From Prunus persica (taxonomy: Eukaryota > Streptophyta > Magnoliopsida > Rosales > Rosaceae), in contig NC_034015.1 in the NCBI RefSeq assembly GCF_000346465.2, forward strand, positions 5,327,713 through 5,391,712: DNA of 64,000 nucleotides, in the 5' to 3' direction. This document shows, in pieces, positions 47,004 to 58,859 of the stretch. The notes beneath the pieces are model-generated. The model had not been told where the DNA came from. It saw only the letters and a list, made by a program, of their open reading frames with translations, and searched no databases. The position numbers were made by a program, and so were the translations under genes. Every line of letters starts with the position of its first letter. Within the stretch, counting starts at the first letter, position 1.

Positions 47004-47801
47004 TGCAGAGAGACAAAGAGAGAGTGCGATTTCAAGAAGTAGGAAAGAATGGCGGTAGCTTTACACTTTAGAGAGAGACTGAGTTGGCGTTTATGGAAAG
47101 GCGTTTGAATGAAATGGAAAGGCGGGTTTAGAGAGAGAGTGACGCTCTTCCTTCGAGTCCGCTATGTCCTGTTTGGTGGTGTATTCGGTTAGGATTTTAC
47201 AAAGGTGTATTCAATGTAGATATTAAAAGATTTTAAAGATGTTTAAAAGTTGTATTCAATTCAGATTTTTTAAACTCTATTTAAATTTGGATGTATTCAA
47301 TCACGACTTTAAAAGACATGATAAAATTTTTGGTGTATTAAAAAACTCATTGATTTTAAAGGAAATACAAAAAGTAGTAGATTTCGTTTGATAATACACT
47401 AATTTTAGGCCATGATAAATTTTTGTTTTCCTTTATATATTTTGATAAATATATTATTTTTATTCTCAAGATATGATTTCACCACTTCTACTACCACCAT
47501 CTTATCATGACTATCATCATTGCCATCACCGTCGGCACCACCACCACAGTTATCGTCGTCACCACCACCACCAGCACCACCCCCCAACACCACCAGCACC
47601 AGCACCACTCGCCACCACCTCCACTACTAGCGCCACCATAACCCCCACTATCACCATTACAGCTGTCAGCACCATCACCATCACCATCACCACCACCACC
47701 TCCACCATCGCCTTCACTATAAACTCCATTAAAATCAATAATAACATTCTAACAAACTCAGTGAAAATCTATACACAAATTCAATCAGAAAATATGTGGA
47801 G
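47004..47801. other. 5' flank of helicase copy B and spacer with a CAC/CAT-rich microsatellite
   Basis: The first 125 bp resemble the flank of copy A. Between 47490 and 47720 an imperfect (CAC)n/(CAT)n repeat gives open frames of His, Thr or Pro on one strand and Gly, Asp or Val on the other. These are repeat artefacts, not genes. Confidence 0.65.
47490..47720. repeat. Imperfect (CAC/CAT)n trinucleotide repeat
   Basis: Dense runs of cac, cat and acc over about 230 bp, interrupted by other triplets. Confidence 0.85.
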
Positions 47802-48506
47802 TGTGGGAGCAAATATTTTCGTCTCGAATCACAACATGCCACGTGGAAAAGAAGAATATCTCTTAGATTAATTAATTGAGCTAATTTATTTGGCCAATTA
47901 ATTAATATCGAAAATTGAGATAATATCTTAATTATGTAATATTATCATTATTTAATAAGATAATACCACTAATTTAGATATTATCCTAATAAGGAGATAT
48001 TATCATCATCAAATTAGGAGATTTGAATCCCAATCAAATCTCTATTCAAATCTCTAATGGACTCAATCTCTGCAATTTGGGGAAAAAATAAACTTCTTCC
48101 TAATAAGAGTTTTATTCTCTACGAAACCCTAGCCTTTGAAACTCCTATAAATAGATGACTTCATTCATCATTCAAGGTACTTCAAAAACCCTAGAAAAAT
48201 ACCCAAGCTCTCTCCCTCTCTCTCCTTAGCCGACGGCAACACTATTGCCACCGCCCTCTCCACTCTCCTCTCTCTATATTTTCTCCACACGGCTCCGGCC
48301 ACTCACCCTAGAGGAATCTCCATACCCTTTTTAGCTATTGTTTCACCTAGATTCAATAGAACTAACTTAGGCATCGGAGGGCCTTTGGCCAACACCCCTT
48401 TTGTGATTTACTTCGGTCTTTTTTACAGGAATCAAGGAAGAGAGAGAAGAAAGTTAAAAGGAAGAAGGATCTAGAAGCAAATATTCTCCCGAGAGATAAA
48501 TGCACA
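47802..48506 (+). repeat. 5' LTR of the Tat-like element (end approximate)
   Basis: It starts TGTGGGAGC, has a CCACGTGG motif near the start, a TATAAATAG box at about 48149 and a CT-rich leader. It shares the block GGCATCGGAGGGCCTTTGG with the LTR at 21768. It probably ends ...ATGCACA, with TGGTGCTTTCCTTGAG (from 48512) as a primer-binding-like site. I could not name the tRNA. Confidence 0.62.
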
Positions 48507-48613
48507 AGCATTTGGTGCTTTCCTTGAGAGCACGAGTTATACTCAACACGTGCTCTTTGGTCAAAGGATTTATTTCCTCCTTTTTTTGTTCAATCAAAGC
48601 CCTCCGAATAGCC

Positions 48614-49734
48614 ATGGACGAAGGCAAAGACACGAGGAGCAAGATCATCAAGATGGCTCAATCTGCAACGGCTCAAAGCCACTTCTCCCATGATCGCGTG
48701 ATTGACATGGTGGCACCACCACCTCACGGTGCCAGCGCTACCACGAACCAGCAACAAACCCTTGCTGCCATACCACGACACAACTTGACGATTAGAGCCA
48801 CGCCGCAACCATAGGGCACAATGGCTAAAACTGGAAATCCGGCTAATGGCGCCTTTGCCAAAACAACCATGCAACCGCAGGAACTGGCTGCCACCACCGC
48901 CATTTTATGACCCCTTGGAACCGACGATAACCTTTATCATGGCCCTGTGGTCGACGTTGTCCCACCTCACGGCCCCATGGCCGGAACCTCCTTGCAACCG
49001 CAAGGCCAAGTGGCTAGATAGAGCTATCACCTTGGCACTGCAGCACACGGTAGAGCTTCCCATCAAGGCAATCCCACCTCCACCCACTTTGGCTCAATCT
49101 TGGAACAATTTCAATCATTCCCTCCTTTGCCGCAGCGCTTGACGTACTCTCCCGTGTACACCTCTAACGAAACCCTAGCCCAGATGCACTTGGGCTCCAC
49201 ACAATTCTCTCCTCCTAGTCCATGAAGTCAAGTAGACCTCAGTCTTAGAGTCGACCAATTAACACAAATAATGGACAACCAAAAGTAGTTGGTGAGATAG
49301 CTCCTCAACCAAATAGACTTAGTCCAAAATCTTGACCTTGGACAATAGGGCAAAGAAAGAGGTCTCAAGCAGGAGCGAGCAGACAAGGAGGAGGACAACA
49401 ATGTGACCAGTAAGCTAGCATGTCACAAGCATCCGCGAGCCACGTTCCAAGCAGACGAAGTATCTGATCTAGATTGAGTTCAAGGACCAACGCGCGAGAA
49501 AGGCTAGGCCCTCAGGGAGGTCAACCTGACAACCCTCATAATGACGTTCATGAGGAAAGGCGCTTCGTTGCCCTTTCCCGAAGAACCAATTCCCGTGGAC
49601 AAGCCACAGGAAATCCCTCGCAAGTGCAATCCACCAACACGCCACACAAGTAGGACAACAAATAAGGTCAACCCCTGGAGCCAACAAGGAAGTCGATCAA
49701 TGCCGCCCAAACCGCGAAGGTCACCAGTGTGACC
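48614..49734 (+). pseudogene. Tat-like gag, N-terminal region
   Basis: Low-complexity Pro- and Gln-rich text, then a heptad-like LSLRVDQLTQIMDNQK followed by VRQLL-type residues, matching 60645-60780 in the second element. Several stops interrupt it. It is cut at 49734 by an LTR-like insertion. Confidence 0.55.
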
Positions 49735-51360
49735 TTGTTGGTAATTTTTAACAACAATATTAAAACCTTGCAAGTGCACAAATCAAATGATAGTATAGTA
49801 AGCAAGCAATGGTCGATCTCACAGAGATTGTGGTCTAAAGAGATATTTATCAATGTCACACAATGAAAACTAAAACACAATTAAACACGAAAATAAAATA
49901 AAGATTGAAACCACAAGGACTTCCACACACACACCAACACCAAGGGGGGTTTTGATTTGATTTTGTGAATAAAACAAAATAAGGAAAATAGAACAAAACA
50001 TAATTTAAATTAGAGTTTAAGAGAAATTTGTTTAAAATCAATCAAGAACAATAGCTAGGACTTACTATCCACCTCCAAACAATCAATCAATCCATAAACA
50101 ACAATAGATAATCAATTTCTAGCAAGCATATGATGACGACACTCACAACAAGATCATGGTATTTGACTCGAGTTATATGATTCTCTCTTAAGTGTATGTA
50201 AAGTGTATGACATTTACATCAATACGTGTATTCTTAATTGAAATCTACTATGGCATTTACTCAAATTAACAATCAAGAATCCATTAAGATCAAAGAGAAT
50301 ATGAGTGTCACAAAAACCCTAAAACATGACATTTGTTATTAGGAATTCAAGAATCGATTTCTTATAACTAGTTCTTAACCCAATTATTCGTTGCAAACAA
50401 GGACACATTCAATATGGCAATTGACCTATGTTCTACAACAATTTAATTCCAATACATGCTTTCAAGTTAGCTACTCAAAGAAACAAAATATCAAAATTCA
50501 CATAACATAGAGAAATCGAAATCATCACGCTTGTAGAAACTGAAAATCCATTCAAACTTGTTTTATAAAATTGAAATCATGTTTAGGGCTTCAAGATGAA
50601 GCCCTAACTAACAAGAAATTAGTTACTCATGTTCTTGGATGAACTCAAACATAAATACATAAGAACTGAAAATTAAAAGAAGGAAGGAAAAGAAAGAACT
50701 CGTTGGCAGCTTTCTCCTCTTGCGCGGTTGATCTCCTTAAGACGTGAATGCTTGTTTGGGAGCCTTGGCTAGCTTTTTATATGACTTATATCAGAGTTCT
50801 AAACCCTAAAATTGACTGAAAATTCGTCCAAGAAGTCTTGGTAAATATAGAATCCAAATAGGAAAGTAAAGATCACAATTCCTAACTCCACAGGGAAATA
50901 CAGCTCAGCCCAATTGTCACACGATTTGGGGATCTTTGGCCTTCTAGAAAAATCAGTAAAAATATATTTTAGAAAGATAAATGTCTTATCTTTCCAGCCA
51001 TATATAGCATGTAACTTGGAAAATTTGGGAAGGCTTCCGTTTCTTCACATTCACATAACATGTACGAAACTGTCCTGTCTGCACGTGGGCTAACTTTACT
51101 TGTAATACTGTACCAATTGGCTCGGTAGAAAATTTTAGAAAAATTACAGATTGAACTTCAAGATGTTAGCTTTCATCTCCAATTGGCTTTGTTCTAAAAT
51201 TCCTCCGAAAAGTTCATTTTCCCTTAAAAACCTTCTAAGAGCGCAGAAAAGCTGAAAATCAGAAATGTAAAATAATAAGCCATTTTTAAATCTAATTCTT
51301 CTACAAAACCTAAGTAAAAAGAGTACATAAATGAGCATATTTATGGACTTATCCGACTCA
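49735..51360. mobile_element. Unclassified LTR-like insert in gypsy gag
   Basis: A 1.6-kb AT-rich block starts TTGTTGGTAATTTTTAAC, followed by a 'ttgcaagtgcac' motif that is frequent at one end of plant LTR-type repeats. Comparison with the uninterrupted gag of the second element (61.28 kb) places its ends near 49735 and 51360. It has no coding domain. The target duplication is unclear (possibly GACCT/GACTT), so the exact ends are uncertain. Confidence 0.55.
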
Positions 51361-52457
51361 CAAGCCATGCGCACAAAGGATGTCGAGAAGCTTATGAACA
51401 ACCCGGCTTCGAGATTTGAAGACCGGAGAAGGTTTTGAAGATGCTCTACGCAGGGAGGTAGACCAAGTAAAATCCACGTCCTTCACCATCGAAATCGAGC
51501 AAGCTGCTCCCCCAAAGCGCTTCTCAATGCCTTCTTTCACACACTTCAAAGGGGATTCCAATCTCGAGAGTCATCTGAAGCACTTCAAGAGTGTTATGAT
51601 TCTCTACAAGGCCGAAGATGCACTAATGTGCAAGGTGTTTGCAATGACCTTGCGAGGAGCAGCTCAAGACTGGTTCCACACCCTGTCATCCGGGTCGATC
51701 AGCAGCTTCAAAGAGCTAGCTTACATCTTCACTAAAGGGTACACTTCTTATCGAACGATCAAAAAGAACCATGACCACCTGTTTAACCTGTACAAGAAGT
51801 CTGATGAATCCCTCTGAGATTATATTAAGAGATTTAAAACGGAAATGATCAAATCGGGTCCTCTGCTTTCAAGAAAATTCTTTCAGCTGAGCACGACTTA
51901 TACCGCGAGCTGACTATCGCTCCCAGCTAAACTCTGGCAGAGGTCTTTGTGATTGAAGAATGCTACACACTCTAGGATGACTATTGAATCACCGTGAAAA
52001 AGTCTACCAAGCCAGAGGATCAGCAGACCAAGCAGGCAGGTCAGAAAAGTGACAGGTTTAGTAGCAGGAATAAAGACAAATGCAAGTTGCACCTACGAGG
52101 AGACGCTACGGCAAGAGAGAACTATACCAAGTTCTCCATTCCCATACATCAAATCTTAGCCCAAGTGAAGGACAAGCTTTGGGTAAAGAGACCACCACCT
52201 TTGAATGAAGATCCAAAAAAGAGGGATACCAGAAAATACTGTGCCTTCCATGGGACGCATGGGCACAACACGAATGACTATTTTGCTTGGAGAACGCACC
52301 TTGAAGAACTAGTTAGAGAAGGTTATTGCATAGAGTTTATAGCAAAGAAGGCCATCCAGCATATTAGGGACCGTGACGCTGCCAAGGAACCTCACCCGAA
52401 GGTGATAAGGATTAACACGATCTTGGCAGACCAGCAAGGAAAAGAAGAGAAAGATTA
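51361..52457 (+). pseudogene. Tat-like gag, capsid and zinc-knuckle region
   Basis: The retrotransposon gag core reads PPKRFSMPSFTHFKGDSN, then LESHLKHFKSVMILY, VFAMTLRGAAQDWFHTL and SFKELAYIFTKGY. A second frame (51994-52457) carries the knuckle-like KYCAFHGTHGHNTNDYFAW and HLEELVREGYCIEF. Stops at about 51439, 51817 and in the linker break it. Gag would form the particle shell. Confidence 0.8.
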
Positions 52458-53060
52458 AACAGGCCACTGTTATCTCCCAAGTCTCAACTAGCCTTCCATT
52501 GGCAGAAGACGATCCCGTGATCGGTTTCCAAAAAAAGGATGTAATCGGCCTTGATATGCCACACAACGACACCTTCGTCATCAGCATTCAAATCGCTTAG
52601 GCAATGGCCGATCGAATCCATGAAGACGAGGGCAGCGTAGCCAATATCCTACAACTAGCAGTCATTTAGCAAATAGGTTTGGAGAAAACGATCAACAAAT
52701 CAGCCAGGTCACTAACTGGCTTCAATGGGCACAATAGACTTTGACTTCTACTCTCCAATAGTAATCAGCTCGCAAACTTTATGGTCATTGATGAAGTCTC
52801 CCCCTACAATGGCATTCTGGGCAGACCATGGATTGGCAAGATCAACGCAATGACCTCCGCCACACATTAGAAAATTCGCTACCCAATCCCTAGGGGCGGT
52901 GTCGGCCCGATCAACAGCGATCAGGCAATAAGGAGAAAATGCTCAACTTAAGGGCTGAAGAAAAGCAAGCAAACACAGTTCCTCCCCATGAATCAAGCAA
53001 ATCTGAAGGGAGTAGAACAAGCTGAGGAGAACCATCAATCCCCAGATCATCTGTAATAGC
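52458..53060 (+). pseudogene. Tat-like protease region
   Basis: Shifted frames read ISQVSTSLPLAEDDPVIGF, then VISIQIA, INKSARSLTGFN and VSPYNGILGRPWIGKINA, the gypsy protease-to-RT linker of this family. Counterpart sequence at 62250-62870 is cleaner. The catalytic Asp-Ser/Thr-Gly is not clearly preserved. Confidence 0.65.
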
Positions 53061-53542
53061 CTTCACGTCAACCCAACCATCAAACTTCGCACTCGAGTGA
53101 GTTGCCATCATCGAAACCCAGATCAACAAGCTCCTAGTTGCCAGTTTCATTGAAGAGGTCTCTTACATAGAATGGCTTGTGGAGAGTTTACGTCGACTAC
53201 ACCAACCTCAATAAGGCATGCCCTAAAACCAACTTTCAATTGCTAAGAATTTATCAACTTGTAGATTCAACTTCTGGCAATCAACTGCTAAGCTTCATGG
53301 ACGCCTACTCCGGCTATAATCAAATCATGATGCATGAAGACGACAAGGCAAAGACCTCCTTCATCATCGAAAGGGGTACATATTGCTACAAAGTCATGCC
53401 CTTTGGGCTAAAGAATGCCGGAGCAACCTACCAAAGGCTAGTAAACAAAATTTTCAAGAAGCAAATTGGCAAGACTATGGAGGTCTATGTAGACGACATC
53501 CTAATCAAAGCTCCCAAATGAGCGGACCAGATCAAGAATCTT
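53061..53542 (+). pseudogene. Tat-like reverse transcriptase, 5' part
   Basis: The sequence reads WRVYVDYTNLNKACPK, then LLSFMDAYSGYNQIMM, TSFIIERGTYCYKVMPFGLK, NAGATYQRLVNKIF and the catalytic EVYVDDILIK (YVDD). It ends DQIKNL at the solo LTR. A stop follows the YVDD block (APK*ADQ). Confidence 0.85.
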
Positions 53543-56209
53543 TGTAATAACCCAAACATTAATTAATATTTAATTAGTAATTTATTACGAGGAAAAGACA
53601 ATTTTGCCCTTGGAATAATTTATTAAAGAAAAGTTGACTTTTTGACCGAGAAGGAATTTGACAATTCCACACACATTGTTGCGTAGAGCACGACGAAACG
53701 AGTCCGTAGACACAAAGTGGGCTCGAATCGGAGCTCTAACGAAGAAATTTCAGTTAAAATACTCTGAGGGGCAAAACGGTAATTTGAAAAATCAGAATTT
53801 TAAAACCCCATTCTCTCTCTTCTCCCTCAGTCTCTCTTCCCTTTCCCCGCAGCTCCTTCCCGTGCGCCTTTCCCCAGCTGAACCTCCATAACCACCTAGC
53901 CACTGCTACACCTCGCCCCGACCCGCCGGACAGGACTCAATCGCACCGATGTCAGCTTTGCTGCCAAGCCCGACCTTCCCTGCCGCTCGACCTTCACGAT
54001 TTCCGCCGGAAAACGTTCAAAACCCAGCCGGTTTTGAGAAAATTTCCATGTTTTCGAGCTCTCTCCTCCGGCAGCCAAATCAGTCGAGTAAGGTATGAAT
54101 CTTTACCTATTTTTCATGACTTAGCTGCTGGTTGGGTAGGAGTGGAATGATTTTTAGCCTAGATAGATCAAATCATGATCCAAAGTTCCACCAGTTTTGA
54201 GTTTGAAATTCCGCCACTTCCGGCCAGATTTTGGGGTAAGTCCAAGAACAAAAGTGGTTCCAAATAGGGTGTTTTACCTAGGACAGGAGTTTGGGCCAAC
54301 GGTTTGGAGATTTTCCGACCGCCAGAAATTTATCAAGCCACCCACCCACTGCCGGCACGTGTGGCGGTGCGTGGGCAGCTTAGTGGAGCTCACTTTCAGT
54401 CCTAAATGATCCTCGTGTTGTCACGAGTTCGTAGGAATTTGCAGATCTCAATTTGGATACCGTTTGAGCCTCGAACGGATTTTTACATATTGTGCGATTT
54501 TCGGGTTCAATACTGTTGAGCCGTTGGATCGTAATCTTTTTCAGATATGTTACTCTAGACAATTCCAGAATCGTTTAGGATTCGACGGATCGTGAATCGG
54601 AGTCCCGGATACTCCGAAATCGCGAACCCTAGGGCTAGGGTTTAGAAATCGTGCGATTCTGCGATCGTGATCAACTCGACCGTCCGATTGAGATCAAACC
54701 CTTGGAACATGTGTCCTAGGTATATTGGAGCTTCTAGAGGCTTCCGGATCATATTGTGAGGTCGTGGACCTGCGGGGTCCCGGATTGACTTTTTGGGACT
54801 TTAGTGCTTTTTGAGTCCCAAGATACTGCTAAACTATTCCAAGTAGAAGGAGAGTTTTTATGGGCATAGGAACAACTTTAATCTGATGCACGTACTTCTA
54901 GGAGCTGGGGGTTAGAGTTTTTAAATGAATACTATATTGAGTATTGTATTAATAGAATATTATGGTCATTGAATCAGGCATCCGGGCACCAGTTGACCCG
55001 CAGGAGGGACCTTCAAGAGATCCAGCGAGCACGGACCACCAGTGAGTGGACTCTTTATTTATATAAATGAATTTAAGCAGCTCAGTTACAGTATTTGATC
55101 TTGAAATAAGTTTTACTCAAAGATTAGTGTTTTATAAGCTGTTATATGCTTTTAAATATTTTGTTTTGCATGCTGCCGAGTGGAACATCCTTTAAAGGAT
55201 ATAGGAAAAGAAATTCTAGCTAATTATCAGATAAATGGCAGCAGAGTTTTAGAGTTTACAGAAATTCAGTTATTCAGCAGATTTTCTTCAGAAACTTTAT
55301 ATTTTCCTAAACCACCTTATACCCGGATATACAAATGTTGCCTTAGGATTTTATTGGTTGCCTTCGATTTATTCGCATGCTTGACAGTTGCCCCACGAGT
55401 TCTATGGTACCCGAACTCGTGTGGAGCGAGTAATGAGGATTAGGCTGACTACGGTTCCCTGAATCATGCGAGTTGCGGCTCAGACTGATATTGTGTCACT
55501 GAGACCTGCGAGTACGTGTCACCCATGGTGATGCGAGGAATTGACGGATATTAGGAATTGACATAAATAAGAGGTACACCTAGGTGGTAGTTTTAAACTG
55601 TTTTCAATGCTTTTAAGGAATTAGTGTTGACCATGAGTATGATTGGCATATATATGTATAATTGTATGAGTGCATTGATTTCAGTACGAATATAATAAAG
55701 AGAATAATTTAGTTTGTATAAGTGTTTTTATAGTGGGGTTAGTATGTATTTTTCTAAACTTTATTTTTTGGGTCCACTCACCCTTTTAATGTTTTGCGCC
55801 CCCAGGCAGTAGGCGTGCACAGTGATCCACCACTGGGCCGTTTTTCACCTTCCACGCTTTCCTTTCTGATGTAGGAATTTTGTTTTGTAAAAGAATTGAC
55901 TCATTTGTAAATTCTTAGCAGTCGCTCTGATATTTTGCCATAGAATTAGAATTTAACTGTTGGAATGTATATATACGTATGCTGGCAGTTGGTTGTATAT
56001 ATATACTTATTTGGCAGGTGTAAATGTTTTGGTATTGATCCAGTTACAAGGGAGACTCTGCCGATTTTTTGGTAGGAGTCAACCTTGTTATTTTATCGTG
56101 CTTTGTAGAGAAGGGCAATTAGGTCATTCGTGCCCGACATCCGCCAGGTGTCGGACACGCACAGGGTCCGGCTCGGATTCCAAAGCGGAATTTGGGTCGG
56201 GTCTTGTCA
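53543..56209 (+). mobile_element. 2667-bp gypsy solo LTR in the RT gene
   Basis: It starts TGTAATAACCC and ends GTCTTGTCA, with a perfect 5-bp duplication ATCTT (53538-53542 and 56210-56214). Removing it restores RT (IKNL then AE/SFSLLRKYNMKL), and the second gypsy copy at 63.7 kb shows the empty site. It is distantly related to the LTRs at 11.7-13.4 and 15.2-17.2 kb but longer. It has only about one version of the 46-bp unit that is amplified there. Short open frames inside it are not genes. Confidence 0.92.
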
Positions 56210-56214
56210 ATCTT

Positions 56215-56790
56215 GCTGAGTCATTTAGCCTGCTCCGAAAATACAACATGAAGTTAAATCCGAGCAAATGCACTTTTGGAGTCTCATCAGGCCGATTCCT
56301 GGGATACTTAGTCTCCCAAAGAGCAATAGCTCTCAACATATTTTTCTCGAGATCTACCAACAAATGCAGGCATTCTTCAAAGCCTTCAAGAAAGGATACA
56401 AGGACAAGTGAGATGAAAAGTGCAAAGTAGCTTTTCAAAAGAAAACCTACCTCATAATCACCCCAGATGGAACTTTTTTGGAACAAGTCATCACACTGGG
56501 CTTTCCAGCTTCAAACAACGAAGAACTATCTATCAAAAGATTGGCTATCTACTCAGACTTCCAGGTGATCATGAATCAAGCTTCAGGCGTGTACATGGCA
56601 AAACATCCAAGAATGATCTAGTACCTCGACAAAGTCCAAGGACTTTCAAAAGAATTCCCCACTTTCACCATCCAACAAGTTCCCCAGGCCTACACTCATG
56701 CAGATACATTGGCAAGCCTAGGATGAATGTTGGATACCCAGTTCAGACACTCCATCTCGACCAAGTATTGAAGAAGTAGAGCCAGTTGAC
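56215..56790 (+). pseudogene. Tat-like RT 3' part and RNase H remnant
   Basis: It continues with LLRKYNMKLNPSKCTFGV and GRFLGYLVSQR. Frame changes follow, with pieces such as FQKKTYLIITPDGT-like text and ALNIFFSRSTNKC. The RNase H active site is not recognisable. Confidence 0.7.
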
Positions 56791-56793
56791 ATA

Positions 56794-58048
56794 ATGCAAA
56801 TTGATGAAGACCTCAGCGGGCAAGACCCTATCATTGACTACTTGGTGAATGGAAATTTGCCAATAGACAAGTTCAAAGCTAGGAAGGTCCAGCAAAGGCA
56901 GCGAGATACTACACGCAAGACAACAAGCTCCAGCCTTCATCTCCGACCTCATCTCACCTGCATAAAATACCCTCAAACAGTTGAGATCCTCTGTAAAATT
57001 CACGACGGTGAGTATGGCAACCACTCTGGGGGGCAGGTCACTCGCCCCGAAGGCTCTAAACATCAGCTATTTCTGGCCTACCATGCACCTCGACTCCACC
57101 GAATATGTCAAAAGATGTGATTGTTGCCAACGGTATAAACCAGTTCCTAACCTGCATGTCAAAGTCTACTATCCGCAGAACAGTCCATGGCCATTCATGC
57201 AATGGGCCATTGATCTAGTGGGTCACCTACCGCCAGCACCCGCCAAGAAGGATATGATGATCATTGCCAGTAATTACTTTACTAAATGGATCGAGGCCGA
57301 AGCTCTATCATCTACTAAAGAGGTTAATGTGGAACGATTTGTCTGGAGAAACATTATCTATTGGTTTGGCTATCCACAATCGCTGGTTACCGACAATGGC
57401 TCACAATTCATTGGCAAGCAGATCACTGCCTTCTTTGCAAAATATAAGATCAAGCAACACAGGTCCACCCCGAGGTATCCGCAAGGCAATGGTCAGGCTG
57501 AGGCATCCAACAAAATTATATTAGACTGCCTAAAGAAAAGATTAGAAGGCACCGAATGGAAATGGATAGATGAGCTCCCTAGAGTATATGGGCTTATCTT
57601 ACCACCAAGTGAAGATCAACTGGCGAAACCCTATTTTCCCTCACCTATGGGACAAAAGCAATCATTCCTCCTCAAATCACTGTCCATTCTATAAGCACTG
57701 AGGTTGGCAGTGTTGATCAAAACTCTGAACAAATGAAGCTAAACCTCGACCTACTCGAAGAAGAACACGAGAGAGCCATTGTCTAAGTCGCCTCCTACCA
57801 GCAGCAGTTGAAGTCTTACTACGACAAAAGGGCAAAGGTCAGACAATTTCAACCAGGCAACCTTGTCCTCAGAAATACTTTCATCATTGCACAAAGGCAA
57901 GGATCAAAGAAGATGAAACCCAATTGGGAAGGCTCTTATGTGATTAGCCAGTCCTAGGGCAGAGGAAGCTATACACTTGACACCATGGAAGGGAAGGAGG
58001 TTCCATGACAATGGAATGCTTGCTACCTCGAAAGATATTATCCATGAC
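56794..58048 (+). pseudogene. Tat-like integrase
   Basis: The N-terminal zinc-binding part is frame-broken (CDCCQRYK is visible at about 57115). The core reads FMQWAIDLVGHLPPAP (first Asp), SLVTDNGSQFIGKQI (second Asp) and PQGNGQAEASNKII (Glu). Then comes LEGTEWKWIDELPR and a C-terminal part with YYDKRAKVRQFQPGNLVLR. Two stops lie after about 57694. It would insert the cDNA into the genome if intact. Confidence 0.85.
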
Positions 58049-58239
58049 ACTTCCGCCTACCTACCTAGTTCCAAGTAGATGATTGAGCCGTGCACATTTC
58101 TGAAGAATAGAAGCAACTGTGGGAAATTTCAGGTTCTTTATTGAGTTATTTCCATTTCAAATAAAGCGATGTAATCTTATGAACATCAATGCAACTTCAT
58201 TTTCTCATTCTAGAATGTGCCTAAAAAAAAAACAATTGC

Positions 58240-58640
58240 CATAAGGAGAGTCCTAATGGAGATGTAGTTAGCAAGAAGCGTAATTCGGGAGACGTAGGGT
58301 GGCCCATGAATTTCCTAAGGGAGATCCAGGTTTCTATCCGTTTCCTAAGGGAGGTAGGATGGTCACACAACGTCCTTTGGGGCGTGCAACCCACAAGAAG
58401 CGTCGTTCGGAAGGCGTATGACGCGTTAGGAATTTCCTAAGGGAGATCCAAGTTTCTATATGTTTCCTAAGGCAGTCATGATAGTCATAAGTTGCCCATA
58501 AGTAGTGTCATTCGGGAGATGCAGAGCGATGACCAAAACCATCCTTCGGGAGATGTAGAACTCACCCGGAGTCCCTTAAGGGGGACCTAGGTTCTTGTTA
58601 GTTAGCATGACAGCCAAAGCATCCTGAAGAAGGAGCAAAA
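58240..58640. repeat. Imperfect tandem repeats between pol and the antisense ORF
   Basis: The unit tttcctaagggagatccaggt (and variants with 'gggaggtagg', 'ttcgggagatgtag') recurs about every 60 or 120 bp, for example at 58311 and 58431. Tat-lineage gypsy elements often have such repeats downstream of pol. Confidence 0.65.
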
Positions 58641-58859
58641 GAGCACCCTTCAAGCAAGAGATGGCTAAACATTCAACATCCTAAAGGAGATGCACAACCA
58701 AGACACTAGCTGTTTTCTCAAGCAATTCACAAGGGAAATTGAAGTTGAATAATAACTGAAATTTCCATGGCAAAATGACCAACCGGCCAAGTTCAACAAA
58801 AAGAAGATGGTCAAACAAGACTAATTATTCTAAATAAGAAAGCAGACTAAAAATGGTGA

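Noticed and set aside
47473..47871. Open frame rich in His, Thr and Pro (and its antisense, rich in Gly and Val)
   Set aside because: It is translation of an imperfect CAC/CAT repeat and has no domain or splice context.
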